The notes beneath the pieces are model-generated. The model was given only the letters and a program-made list of their open reading frames with translations, searched no databases and was not told the origin of the DNA. Positions 1 to 13,500 of a DNA stretch of 64,000 nucleotides are shown here, piece after piece (positions within the stretch are counted from its first letter, which is position 1; every line of letters begins with the position of its first letter). This DNA is from Sthenelais limicola (Eukaryota; Annelida; Polychaeta; Phyllodocida; Sigalionidae), in contig OW804095.1 of NCBI GenBank assembly GCA_942159475.1, positions 70,088,773 through 70,152,772 on the forward strand. The letters are read 5' to 3'. The translations under genes and the position numbers were made by a program.

Positions 1-615
1 CTAACTTGCGATTGGTGGTGAGAGAGATAATTTGTAAACCAGGACAATTCGGTCCCTTTTACTCCGATTTTTTCGAGTTTTTGAAGAAGTACGTTATGGT
101 TGACTGTATCAAAAGCCTTCCTGAAGTCCAAGTAAACAGCCCTACAGGATTGTTTGTTGTTGATGGCGTTTGTTTAAAAAAGATACAACCGCATCATTTG
201 TTGAATGCCCTGACCTAAACCCCAATTGCCTTTCGAACAATATATTATTGGTCTCGAGGTAAGACATCAGTTGTTTTAGTATTGTTTTCTCAAGTATCTT
301 TGCTGGCAAGCAGATGGTAGTTATTAGACGATAGTTACCAGGAGATGTTGGGTTCCCTGCTTTAAAGAGTGGGGTAACTATTCCCAACCTCCATTTGCCT
401 GGAATGATACTAACCTCCATAGAGAGTTCTACTATATATCTGAACTGTTCGAGCAGGCAAAGAAGAATCTTTTTCAGCAAAGCGGTTTTTAAATGTCTGA
501 ACCCAGACGATTTATATTGGGGTGAGTTCAAGAATAGACGACGTAGGTCATCATTGTTTTTTCAGTTCTTTTCAAGATATAATTCACAAATTTTATTAAC
601 TGCACTTTGATGGTG
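1..615 (-). pseudogene. LINE reverse transcriptase fragment, broken and cut by window edge
   Basis: Reverse transcriptase remnant of a non-LTR retrotransposon, probably of the jockey/CR1/L2 group, which copies its own RNA at a nicked target. Reading on the minus strand from about 615, the frame has a TGA at 564-562 and is then open to a TAG near 142. It shows the RT start (KSSGFRHLKTALL), then PGKWRLGIVTPLFKAG, then PGNYRL and QLGFRSGHST. After a frameshift near 140 the RT continues in another frame with the motif A region YLDFRKAFDTVNH and then SWFTNYLS, running off position 1. The YxDD catalytic motif would lie beyond the window. No endonuclease or 5' part is seen upstream of about 615. The stop and frameshift make it a dead copy. 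The RT assignment is firm; the clade is an inference. Confidence 0.85.
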
Positions 616-3600
616 CCTTCAAGCCAATGTAGCTACCCCCGTCTCTAAAACAGGCTAAATTACAACCCTCCTTTAATTATCGAATAGATGCAAATGACGT
701 ATAAAGGTGTATACGAGTGCGTAGGGCAGGGAATGTCTGTGATTAAGGATCCCTCTTATGTCAAATGTCATACAATGGGATTTTGAATGACAGACATTGG
801 ATAAATAATCTGAAATATCTCCCATCTGAAAATCAATCAGAAACGACTACTCCTTTATTAAACCTGGTGTCACGTGGAAGTGCAATTTGTTACTCAGTGA
901 CCTTTTCATCTTCCACAACGTGGTAGTTTTCGTCCTTGGCATCATTGTAACGATTGAACCAGTGTTGCGCCACATTTACGGCAGTTATATTCCGTTTCTA
1001 CTACTCGCATGCAGTGCGTTCCACCCTTAAATGCCCCTCTTGCTTTCCATTCATACCCTCCAATGGATACTAAAGTAATGGATCCGGGTGACCCCCAAAT
1101 GCCCTGTCATGAGCATTACTCGTGTGTGTCCATCATACATTCATTTCCTCTACATTTGCTTCATGTCTTGGATGTCCTTTGGTCACGAACACCAATAATA
1201 ATGCTTTATCGATTTAGTGGCCACCTCGCCAGAGGGAAGTAAAAACGATCGGCTACTTGCAAAAATTGGGGCTTTGCTTGAAAGATCATTAGATGGTTCT
1301 TGTGCACCCATATGATAACTAGAGAGGGTATGTCCATTGTTATAAAAGTGTGTACATGCGTACCCATACAACTATCTTCCCATCTTCAGCTAAGCATATA
1401 TGAGCCCCATGACTTACAAAGCAAGTCCATTACCTCTCTTCGACAGTAGATGTCAGTTACGATGAGTATCTTCGACTGTAAAATAATAATAGGCCGCATC
1501 AGATTGGCCACTTTTCATATTTTATCTTTATCATTACTATTTCCTTCCTATGAAACTCGTTGATATATTATACTCCGAAGTATCGCATATATTCTTGCTA
1601 GTTTTTACCAGTCCATGGAAGCGTTTAGGTAGAAACAATGTTGTTATAGCAGTACTTTCTTACGCCTTCCATATGTTACCCAGGTGCAGGCTAGATGGGA
1701 GACGACTGGCGTGCCAGTAGATAAGAAAATAGGGGCGTGATGCGCTAGACCCCTCGTATTTAATCGACCTCAAAAACACTACATTCCAGAAAAATATTTT
1801 TATATTATATTGCTTACTTGTGGTGCTGTTCCGAATTTATCATGTATACAGGCGTTACCTACTTTGATTTAGTACCTGGAATAGTATACTATGTATATTA
1901 CGACATGTTAGTATAGGCTCCCCTCGACAGTTCGTGGTTCTTAGTTTCATATAGGCGCCCCCAAAACACCTATAATCTATATATTACTTGGACTTAGCTT
2001 TCTTGGTGATTCTTTATAAGAATATAGGTGTGGGTTGTGTCTTTTATGAGAGGAAATTGTCCGATCCGGCAAATTTAAGCGGTATATCAATAATGGAATG
2101 TATGAGATGATTGCATTTGATCATAATGGCCATAGATTTATGATATATTATTGAACCTAATAAGATCGGTATAGTTAGATGATTTGTTATGATTTAGCGA
2201 TAATAGAAGGGTTAAAGATTCTGAGAAGCTCGAGGTCCACAAATTTTGTGAACCGTCGTGTTTATTTTTTTGACGATATTCTTAAACTTCAAACCTAAAC
2301 GATGTGTAAATCTATATCCCACGTTTGAAATATGAATCCTCAGTCATTTTTTATCAAGGAATTTATATCCAGAAGAAATCGTCCCATCAGGTTTAGACCA
2401 GGTTACCTAATGCATACTTACCTCTGTCTTATCTCAAGGTAATAAGGTCTCGTATATATATAGCACACAGCTGCAGGTTAGCCTACCAGTGTGTTGAGGG
2501 ATCGGGAATAGTTGCCACAAGTAACCCACCATAGACAAAAGTTGCCCAAAGGCATATAGTTCCATATTACACGCGGGCGTAGCGATTGCAGTCAGTGAGC
2601 TTAGCGAACAAACGAAATCACGCAGCCCAGGTGTAATATGGTACTTGGAGATCCCCCAGGGTATTTGTATTTTAATATTTTTATTCAGCTACTACATTAT
2701 GTAACAAGTACAATATGCTCAGTAAGTGCTGATCAGTTTTATCATACAATTGCATTTAACAAATCTAGGTTAATTTTGTATTTATTATACTTTTCCCAAT
2801 TTTTATGGCGAAAAAATAGTGAGAATTCGATGGAAATTAATGTTTACATCCTCACGTCCGGTTACTGTGATTACCATGCTATACCACACACTGTATGTGG
2901 TATGAGCGTCAATGCTGTAACCTATGACTTTCCACATATCTCGCTAGAAAGTAAGAGTGATAAATTAAAGGTTTAAATATCTATGGCCAATAAAAATATT
3001 TTAAGATATATATAATTGGTGGATAGTGAGGGGTTTGCGACAAGGCAACAAGTGCGATATTCCAGCAGGCAAAACACATGAGTAGGCTAATTGATGTATT
3101 ATGTATAAGGTTTTCTTTTACAAATGTAATCAACATAGAATGTTGTCCAGTTTCCCATCGCCAGATCGCGCAAGAATATACAATTGAACGTTCTTAATTG
3201 AAATGACAAAGGTTGACTGCAACTGAAGAATAATTATTGCAAATGAGAGAAGGTCGTAGACGTATGTAATAAATTCACCTAGATCAGAACAACTTCGATT
3301 GACGCGTTGCCGTTCTTGACAGATTTCTGTTTATTTTAATTTAATTTTCAAGTTATAGGTCTAGTGACCGATGATCAGGGTGATTTTCGCATCGGGTGCA
3401 ATGATCCACTTTCGTTTAAGAATTAAGCTCTACAGTATCACCCTAATCAGATCCGATGCGTATGTATAATAATAATAAATAACATCATTGCTGGGATTTA
3501 TATGTTCCCCAAAGTTTGATTGGTATAGATAGTTTGATAAATTGTTCTGTGACTTGGTTTGAATTTCCAACATCGATGCCATCTTAGAATCACTGGCTTC

Positions 3601-5797
3601 TGGTCGTTAACCATTTAATCAATTAGCTGGCAGTCCACATTTTCACAAGTATTAATCACCTCAAGATTGGTGTTTTGTAATTTTGTCATCAACGTCAGAT
3701 TAAGATGCGGCAACTCTGCCAGGAAGATGAAATTTAATACTGCAGTTAAAGAAGTAGAGAAAAAACATGTATTTCCTTTTCTGTGTCATCTGATACTTAT
3801 TAGCGTTCTATAATTGAGCTTCATTATTTTATTTTTACATATTTAGCATCCGCTCCCCGCGCATTATGTGGTGTCATGTGCATACATGGGCCATATAATA
3901 ATATAAGCGCTGCCTACTCCTACATCATCGCATAAAGAAAATCTATGGTTATTGCACAAAAAATCATACGAGCTTTCAATACTGATGCGTAATAAGATAT
4001 AACAGAGATAATGGTTCCCCGCGTGCATAGCTTTCTTATATTAATGATTCTGAATCACATTATAGGCCTATGATCGCCATGCCCATTCATGTGGGTTCCT
4101 ATCAATTTCGTACACGTATAATTTACAACTTTTACTTTAATGACTTTGCTTTAATGATTCCTCTAAAAACTATATGTATACATATTTGCATATTTGTAAC
4201 CTGCTCCCCTTCTCATTAAAACCTTTGTCAAATGACTTAAATTCGGAAAGCAAGGTAATAATCCACATTTAGAATGGTTTAAAGGGATCCTATGTTTTGT
4301 AATTTCCCTGAAGGTTGTATCAAACATTCTTTGTATGAGTTGGAACAGAATATAATACCATTAAGTGAGCTTTGTATAAAGGACTTATTATTTCGAACCA
4401 ACGTGAAACCTGTTTTAAAAGGGTTGTGGGAGATGGAGCTGCTCCTATAACCAGTGGCTCTAACCGCTCCTGCACTATGGCTCCATCTGGTGTTAAACAT
4501 CTGTACCATCCATCCACTTGGACTCATGGCTTCCCTGATGTGAATGACTTCGCCAACCATTCGTGCCCCTAAACATTAACTAAATCCGCTTTTGTAGATG
4601 TTCCCAGTTTGTTCTCCCTAATGTCTGCCCAAGCTTAACAAGTAATCTTAGGATCGCTTCGAGTATATTTTTCAAATTACTGGTGAGTGGCGGTGATGAA
4701 AAAATGGCCATGTCTGGTATCTCTATAAAAAAAAACTTCAATATCGAAAATGTGGACTCTGTTTACTGTCCAAGATTATTAGCGCTCTCTAGCCGATCAA
4801 GTGTGATATGAGAATATCTCCTCGTGCATCAGGATTTCGATTTCGTTTTCGATTTCTTATCAGTTGATGGGGGAAAAACTACAACTATTTGTCAAATCAA
4901 GACGAAGAACGACGCTTAGTCAATGTATAATGTTAATTACGTCCTTGATTGCACCACTCTTTTTAAAATAAAGATTCCTCTGTAGTTGTACCATAGATTC
5001 TGTGCAGACATGGCGGTGGTTATTTAAATCCCCTCGAATTGAGAATACAATAAATTGACACTGCACCGAAATCTTCGAATATTGCAAACTCTTTTTACTG
5101 GATAGGCAACAACACCCTAGTCCTTCCTAGCCCTTCTCTCTCTGTCTCTATTGTTAGTCTTGTTTACCACCACTTTCACTGCTTCCTTTGATTACCATGT
5201 TAGCTCCCACTCATGGGCAATGATCCGAACAGATGTTATCATGCTCCTGTCACCTACACGTGCCGCTTCACTGAATGTTTTCATTTTCACTTATCTCCGA
5301 CTCGCCCATGCATGAATATGACGGGCTGCAAAAGCGCCTAGATCAATGGCCTTTCAACAGCAAACAGCTTTCCCCTCAAAACCCTTATCTCTTCTGCCTG
5401 TCGATATTGCCAATCTCTGTTTCCCACTATCTTTTGTCTACTTTTTAGCAAAGAAGATTGTGGTTCTTGTGGCTGGTCATGTTCATATTCTGAAATCATG
5501 CCGCTGCTGTTATCCCCATCGATATACTTTGAGGTGTTCGTTCGTGTAAAATACTAGAAAATGTAAAAGCATGTATTGGGTTTGTTGCCTTTAATTTTTG
5601 TGAACATTACTTAGCTTTAAATTGGTCATTTTAGCCTTATTTGCTAATCATAATTTAAGTAGGAGCATGTTTTTGAAGAAACATGTCATTTTTTACAAGT
5701 TATGAAAGTAATTATTCTCGTTTTTCAATATCTATTTTGTCCAATATTTGTTCGATTGAATGATACTCAAATTAAATTTCTTATTTTGTTTTGACAG
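616..5797. other. AT-rich DNA without a supported gene
   Basis: No frame in this stretch shows recognisable domains. Open frames of up to about 110 codons occur but are within chance expectation for this base composition. The only segment that looks slightly coding is + 2524-2630. It reads in one frame through HAGVAIAVSELSEQTKSRSP and ends at a CAG/GTGTAA donor-like site, but it has no good acceptor. A short pyrimidine-rich patch lies near 5130-5170. Confidence 0.5.
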
Positions 5798-5851
5798 GGT
5801 CAAAGTCACAGACAACAAAGACAAGAAACAAAAGAAAAAGAAATCCAAACG
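5798..5851 (+). CDS. Candidate lysine-rich internal exon
   Basis: A 54-nt segment sits between a good acceptor (T-rich tract ending in TTTGTTTTGACAG) and a strong donor (ACG/GTATGT). All three phases are open. In the phase where the first G completes a codon it reads VKVTDNKDKKQKKKKSK and leaves two bases, CG. Such a basic run could be a nuclear localisation signal or a heparin/matrix-binding tail. No family can be named. It is phase-compatible with the candidate exon at 23093-23124, which is also basic in the matching frame. The splice signals are seen directly; membership of a gene is inferred. Confidence 0.35.
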
Positions 5852-7330
5852 GTATGTGATCTTCAGTTACACTTATCTTATATCTTGAAAAGATTGTCTA
5901 GGTAAGTATTTAGTTAAAGCAAATATAGTCCCTGAAGGCCCGGGTTTACTAGTCACGGTTAGACTAGGGATTTAGTTGAGGTATCTTCCACCTGATGTCG
6001 TGGCAGTGCCACAGCGGAGACGCCCCTGGCATATTGAATGCGCACTAAGCCACCTTAATCTTGCAACATTTCATATGGATACAAACTTTGCAAAGCCTTT
6101 GTTTATCCCATCTGATAGAATATGTCATCTACATTTTGTATGTCTGTTTAGTAGGTCTTCGCCCTTATCACCAGCTTTCCTCATACCATTGACTGCCATT
6201 ATATATATTTCCAGTAGAATCCACCTTTCCAGTAGAATCTGAGTGATTCCCTCTGTTCAATTATGGATTATAATAACGTTCTGCTCATAAAATTGGTATC
6301 GCTTTTATGAAATGGAATATGAATTAGCAACCGTTTTTCAAAACACAAATCCGAGTAATTATTTATTGTTTGTCCCATTGCCGATCAGACCAGTGTTCTA
6401 GATGTTGGCAGGCCCATGCCATTGTATTGAATACCAACAAGCCCTTAGGGTAAACGGTACAGTGATCTTGTCATCGGTCTAGATTGGTCGGATAAAACTG
6501 TTATCCCTTTGTAAACAAATTAAATCCCACTTAGCCATTGCTACACATCGACATTAATCCTAGTAGTTGCTGGCGTAAGACTATTGGGCTGTCCTTTCAC
6601 CGCTTCAACAAATAATTCGGACATTTGTGATACCATTGGTGTACAGCACCAAATAAACAATACACCGATTATTGTACAAGTATGGTTGTCATTTAAAACG
6701 CATAAGCATGTTATCAAACTATTGATGAATGTAACCCGCATCCATGAGGTGACTTCATTTTCCATTTTTCGTTTTCATTCGTTATATATTTGTCCACACA
6801 CTAAAGCCTATCCGGCAAGATATTGCGGTCGGACATTTATTCCTCAGTACTCAAGCTCTAATAATGAATTTCATCAACGATTTTAGTACGTGGTCGCATA
6901 CCTTTGCTATATACAATGCCACCAATATGGCAATATCTTTAGTAATAATTCGCCGAAGGAAATATTTATATGGGCTGAAACTCATCCGGGATACATAAAA
7001 ATATTACCTTGATAGGAAATATTCGTCAATCCTAGATGCTTCAATAATTACTTTGTCTATTCAAGTCAGTCTTATTTCCCCAAATCCATTTTAATCCTTT
7101 TCTTTAAACCATTTGTCAGGGCTGACTAATTACTTTATATTTACGGTACCCAAAAAAGTTAATCTTTTAGTTAGTGAGTTTTTGTATACCAGTACATGTC
7201 GTAGCAGGGAATTTCCCTTTGGCTATAAGACTTGATCGTGGAATGACACACATGTAACCTTTTGTAATCAACAGTCCTATATCTCATGTTATTCATGGCA
7301 TACCCATTCCATTTGTTAGAGAAATAATAC
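5852..7330. other. No supported feature
   Basis: AT-rich sequence. The short open frames on both strands (for example + 5976-6242 and + 6584-6886) lack domains, splice context or biased codon use, and I treat them as chance. Confidence 0.5.
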
Positions 7331-7429
7331 CTTTACAGAGCAATTTTGCTCGCCTACTGGCTTTTCGCAACAGACCGAAGAAGGTTGAAATTGCTTTCGA
7401 CATTTCCCGGGAAATTGATATCTTCCATC
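7331..7429 (-). CDS. Candidate internal exon, minus strand
   Basis: A 99-nt segment (33 codons) reading on the minus strand. It is preceded by a fair acceptor (GGGATTATTTCAG) and followed by AAG/GTATTA as donor. Phase 0 reads a cysteine-containing peptide (DGRYQFPGKCRKQFQ, then SSVCCEKP) and stays open through the donor. Another phase reads MEDINFPGNVESNFNLLRSV before a stop near the end. Which phase is real, if any, cannot be told. No family is recognised. It could be a chance combination of splice-like signals. Confidence 0.25.
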
Positions 7430-9972
7430 CTGAAATAATCCCACTTCCAAAGTTAATATTATTTTCCCCATTCCTGTCAAAGCGTCTGGTCTCGCTTGGT
7501 GCAACCTAAAATTTCTAAACATGATGCTTTGCCACTTTGCTCCTCCCACCCCTTTAGCTCGTCCAACGATTCCATAAATCTGGTGGCAATGGAATAAAAG
7601 AATTCTGCAGCTCAGGCCCCATTTGCAGCACGTGTGGGCTTTCGTTAAATCACTTTAGAAAAGGCTCCACATTCATCAGAGCCCTAAACGATGCTCAAAT
7701 GTATCCCTTCCATTGAGGCAGGACCCAAGGATTGTTAGGTACCTGCTGGTAGTTACTCCATGTTTTGCGCATTAAAATAGCCTAATTGCATTCTCCCCTC
7801 CTCCCACACAATAGTCCATTCTTGCTGTTATTTAAAGCCATTCTAGCAATGGATAAATGATCACCATTCTCCCTCGCCTGATATTAAACCATTTAATGTC
7901 GCCTTCTTTGAAACCCTGCATGGTATTGGTCTAAAGGTAGCTGGAACATTCTGAGCAAGGGTGTATTTTGAAGCCGAATCTCAAAATAGACCCATACACG
8001 CAGATCATGTGTTGCTTTATAACTATTTTGCCTAAATGTATGTTCTGAGGTTCCCTAGTGTCAGTTTAAAAATGGGACTTGAAATATCTACGAATTCTTA
8101 TTGTTAGTCTTAGCTTTGATGTACCGTGTACAATGTAGTACGTGTAATCGAGTCGTGGATGGGAATATTTGGCCACGCCCTGTAAGCCTGTCCTCACATG
8201 CCACGCCACGCTCTCCTTTGTGACCTCACTCCATTTATCATTATGGACCAATCAGGGGGCACCTTTCCTCCTTGGACACCTCAGTACACATTTGTATAAT
8301 GTTATCCACTTTGCTTCCAGCACCATTAAGGGCGGTTGTGTCCTTGTGTTTCTAGTTTTTCTTTTCTTTTTACTTTTTGTTTGTTATTTGTTTATGGTGA
8401 ATAAACCATTGTTTCACATGGTTCAGGCCAGACTACGACTTGAGCTCAGCTGTGTTACAGACAGCTACGCAAGACAACATACTACTATGCCTACTATAGG
8501 AATTAGGGGTGTCCCCGTCCGACGTAAAGGAAAACTCTAGTTATAGATGATACCTTAGATGTTAGCTCTTAGAAGTCTTCACACCAGCGTCAATGTCAAC
8601 ATGGTGAGCTTAATTCCTCTGTAAATGCCAAATGTTAATGACTGGTGAGAGTGACGATGGGGATATTCGCTTTATTGAAAAAAACAAAAATAAAGACCTT
8701 CAGAACTATTATCAAGAGAATGATGAGTCATCAACTCCAGTTATTATGAATGCCAACGGTTCTTCTTTGCTAAGGGCTATATATATGCGAATGTCTCCGA
8801 CCATTTTTACACATGCCATCTCGCTGATAATATTATTCCCTGGGGTTTCAACCTAGCTCCATCACCGTTTAACACTTCACTTTTTTTTCTTTTGTGTCAC
8901 TTGGCATACACCTACCGTCGCCTTTGTTATTTTGTCCTAATATATTACCTTGTAAGTATATATTCTCGTCCAGCTGACCCGACCCTTTCGACTCCCCATT
9001 CTCAGCCTCCTTTGTTCATCGTGGCGCACTTCATTTTCCAAGTCATTGGTAACACTGCGATATTCTACACTGCTTTCTCTTCATCGCCATTTCTTTCATT
9101 CTGTACGGCAAGGCCCAGAAATTCATCAATATTCAATTTTTTTGTCTGTCTGAAAAGCGTTCCTGGACAATCGATTCGGAACTGGGGAAGAGAAAAAATA
9201 CCAACACTACAAAAATGATTATTGATATAGAGTCAGCGACATTCCATGCCCAGATAATTCCATGAGAAAAAGGCCCTATAAATTCCCACGATGTATTGTG
9301 AATAAATGAAAGGGGAGATTGATGCATGGGTCTCCCTCTCGATTGTCATATATTCCCCTGCACTGTGTCTATGGTCTTTCTCGCCACTTTCGTGACAGCT
9401 TTGTACAAATTAGATAGAATCAACTTATCGTTGAACGCACAAGCTTGCCCTAATTTGATTGATGTGTTATGAAGCAACAAGCAAATATTTACAGTAGGTA
9501 GGTCAACATTTGGAAGTGAAATTATGTCTATTCCATACTGTTAAAATCAACTCGATACAACTTCAGGGGTTTATAAAGGAACTGAGTGAGATGTCTGGAA
9601 CTAAATGCCTGCCCACCTCTAAGGGCAGTCCATTTATAATAGTGTACCTCCTATTTCTCATTTGAGGCTCATTGGGATGGATCATGCTGATGTTGCAGAT
9701 GCTCCTTGTACTATCTGGCGAGAGGGAGAGGACTACAAACCTCCGTGTGTGATTATCGTCCCCGTAACTATATTTTCAATAACCGTACAGTGATAGTTTT
9801 TGCTACTTCGTTCGGAAACTGGAAATTCAATGTTCTGAAGAACTTTGCTTTTCATTTAAAGGTTTCGAGTTATTATGTCTTAATATTGAATGCAGGTAAC
9901 TTAAAATGTATATATATACCACAGCAAGGAATCCTGTGGAAGGGCTCGAATCTTGGGTATGAATCTATAGCG
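7430..9972. other. No supported feature
   Basis: AT-rich, T-tract-containing sequence with only short chance open frames, such as + 8169-8540 and + 8892-9218, whose translations are low in coding character. No repeat or RNA gene was seen. Confidence 0.45.
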
Positions 9973-10519
9973 TCATATGGTCCCATGTGCTGAGAAGAGA
10001 AAAGCTTCTAGCCGTCTAATCAGTTTGGCCCTACGAGACTGAAAACTATACCCCGGGTTGCTTTTAGAATGATTGCAGTATTGCGTCCTCCGTGAGGGAG
10101 ATGTTATCAAATCTGCTTCGTCTTTTTTTTCTTGGTGGTCCTTAACTGATTTTGCTCTTTGCGGCTCGTGCTTCCTACCTGAAAGATCTGGTGCTCTCAT
10201 TCTTTTATCACCCCCTCTTGACCCTATCGATTCTTGCCACTCTGCGTCGGAAAACCTGTCACGATTTCATTTTCTTACTATTGGCTCTCTGCTTTGTAAA
10301 TTCTTTGACTCCACTATATTCAATATCGAATCAGTATTATTGACACGATTTACAGCCGTGGAATCTTTTTGTGGCCTTTTAGGTTCACGGAAATATCTTT
10401 TGAGGTTGGATCGTAGTCGACTGGGCCCATATTTTGCTGTCCATGTTAGAATGCCATTTCCGAGCACTTTGATTGATTGTTCAATCGTTATCTTATTCAT
10501 GACCCCATTCCCTGCATTT
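9973..10519 (-). other. Minus-strand open frame of about 180 codons with one TGA
   Basis: On the minus strand a single frame opens after a TAA at 10522-10520 and runs to 9973, with just one in-frame stop (TGA at 10267-10269). The translation is basic and polar: it begins MNKITIEQSIKVLGNG at 10500, and further on has RSNLKRYFREPKRPQK and RKHEPQRAKSVKDHQEKK. A GTAAGA sequence just before the TGA could be a splice donor, and GACGCAG a little further could be an acceptor, although the implied intron would be only about 45 nt. It may be a decayed element ORF, two exons or chance, since the opposite strand is also open for 149 codons (10073-10522). Confidence 0.25.
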
Positions 10520-10522
10520 TAG

Positions 10523-13500
10523 ATTATATTTATTGGTATCTTCGCATTCAATGGCCATATTCTGTTTGGACCTGAACACAGTCATCAACAGAATATTAAC
10601 TTAATTATCCTCAACTGGTGCGTGCCAAGAGATCTACTTTTTGTGCTTCATCACCCAACTTAATTCGCCATTCGTATAGTAATGATCGCTTTTGAGATTT
10701 CTAAATATTACAGATTATACGAGGAGCGTGTATAAGCAGTACTATTCAACATGAGAACTTTGAGATTTCGTTCTAGTTCATGAACAAAACACAGCCCAAT
10801 ATCTTTGATATAATACCAGGCAGCTTCGAAGGCAGGAAATGTGTGCACACGTGCGACGACAATTTTGTTAAACCAGGCTTGCTGAATTTCCCTGACTTCT
10901 TTACTTCCCTACCCCAGTATACCAGCCCCCCTCCTGTTTGGAGAAGAATGATAGGATATTAGACTTCAGGGATTTGCCGAAACTACCGGGAGTTGACTGG
11001 GATTGAGAATAGGATAAGTGTGGGTGGTTCCATCCCAAGGCGGAAATCAAATCTAGGCATATTTCCTTTTGGTGGGAATGCTGTGCACGTGTCCATTTGT
11101 GATGGTTGTAGGTGGGTGTAACAGTCCTTATACGCGGGATATGGAGGAGCATATCCCAAGGAAAAAGTTGGATATATGTACTTCTAAGTCGCCTATATAT
11201 AATGGATTAGGCAATCATTTGAACTAACCTCCCTTATCGGCTGTGTTACTGGAAATTACTGAATGTTGATACTGCAAATGATTCTAGAATACATTAGGGA
11301 TTCGTTTTAGATAATCTGTGAGTACAGGCAAATACCGACGCTTAACCCCACCATTCTCATAAGTCCTATGAGAACTTAAACATTATAGTAGCTGTCATCC
11401 ACTAACTTCGAGATTATTTGGTTGGTGCTGTATCGTGAATGGAAACTTCTCCTGTGAAGTAATATAATGTAAGGGGAGAAATGCAGGGGAATTATAGATA
11501 TACATCATTGTGGGGGATTACGGTCTCAGGACCCATTTTATAAATGGATGGTACTGACAGTTATGGGAAGCTTTTGTATGGAATGATGAGAGCCTTAACA
11601 AAAGATTATGTTGATGGATGGCATAGGTCGCGCGAGGTGCAATATCCATCCTGAGATCACACCATATCCCATATTGGGTATTTCTATTTGTATAACCTTT
11701 CCTGGCAGATATGACATTTGCAGGGACATCTACTGAAGTATTGATTAATTTCTCTGGCCATGTCACCCGGGCGATCCATCTTATTTAGGCATATTTCATT
11801 ATATTGCATTGAAATTCGTCAATAATTCATTCTAAGGCACTTGACCATTCTAGAATCTAAAAAGTATAATATATCATGAGGATGATTAATTCCTCCTTGA
11901 TCTATGGAGTTGCACTATAGACTTCTTATGCCCAGAGGAATTATGCATTAAAAAGTCTATTGATTGACCTGAGAGAAGTCAACCGTTTAAAAATACAGAG
12001 GTTAAAATTCAAACGATCCATCACCGCTTGGCATTGCTGTAAGGATTTTACTGCTTATCCATCATTATAGGCTCTTTAGTTGTGACCTTTTGGGAAATGC
12101 TTCATTCTGTACTTTAGAATTTCAAAGCATATAAATTGATCATTCTGCTTTTGCTGTGTGGAGAATCCAGCAATAATACATCATTCGTAATGAGTGCTTT
12201 GTCATTTACATGTAATTATAATCCATCCCATCTTGTAATTCAACCTATTCAAACAAATTAAAAAGATGTTTTTAGAGGAAGCATTAATCACATTGGGTGA
12301 CATTCTAAGCTGTTCCTCTGCTGCTTTTCTTGTTGCGGTGGTTCGGAGAATGATGAATATTATTGTTCTAAGTCATAATCTGCGTGTATTCCATTATGAA
12401 ACTTAGAATGATGAATGGGTAAAAAAGGACATCAGTGTTGGGCGTTTCCTAGGAAATAATACATCGCATGATTGGACAAATGTGTTCCTTCTACGCTGCC
12501 CCTTTCCCATTAGGTTCTAATTCACCATACTTTTGCTATCATTTATCCTTAATAAATATTTCAGGCATAAATCACTCACTCACAATTAATTTTTTTTAAA
12601 ATTGTCATTCATTGGAATAGAGTATCTTTAAGTTTTCGGGGCAATTGTATCCTGCCAAGATTTGATTAATTTCCGAGGTAGGTTATCAAATCTCTTCGTG
12701 GTCCACCTTAAATTGATTTGGCACGTGGATCAAACTCCTAAGCTTAACAAACGCATAGATTTCAGCGCTGTCCCTGCGTGCGACTAACCCAATGAATGCC
12801 TTATTGACCAGGGTCAAATCACATATTCATGAGGCCCTCGATACATAGGAGTTACTCGAGATCTGAATATGCGTTGAGCACTTACAGTTCTTATCCATGT
12901 GAAGAACACGGGTCATGGCTCCACTCTGGGTCAATCTCCGCCTAAACTATTATTTGTTAAACTGCTGATTGAGATTGGCACTGTTCTACGAACATGTGGG
13001 GGGAAAAGAAATAGTTTGAATAGAGGACCACTTTTTGATACTTGCAGATAATATATCCCATGTAAGTATATATTATATATCACTGACTGGTGGCTTTATG
13101 GATGGAAAGTGGTCATGCAACGGAATATATATCCAAATTACTGTGTGGATACACTTTAGTTCCAGCTTTATGTTATTCTGCTATATATGTTGGCCATTCC
13201 TCCCCAAGCTACAGTCATTTGTGGAGAGGGTTCATATGTGGGATGGGTAGGCGGACGTGGTACTGAGTGGCTTCCAGTGTGGCTTCAAAGTGTGGCTTCC
13301 TCGTTATGTTTCTCTCCTGAATTCGAATGTGGCTTTTACGCTTGACTCACCTGAATGATATTGTCCTCACATATATATGCTACGACATAGATGCCCACTA
13401 CCACATTCAATGAGGGTCCCCCATTCTGGGGATGCAGCTTCTTAATTTCATTTCCACCCCGTCCGAAATTCCTTTTACAGGGATTATCTAAACATCATAA

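Noticed and set aside
4372..4572. GC-richer block with GATGGAGC and GCTCCATC words suggesting a palindrome
   Set aside because: The inverted match is only 8-9 bp with a long unpaired middle, and the overlapping frames on both strands show no domain.
10073..10522. 149-codon plus-strand frame
   Set aside because: It has no domain and is opposite an almost open minus-strand frame; one or two such lengths are expected by chance in a window of this composition.
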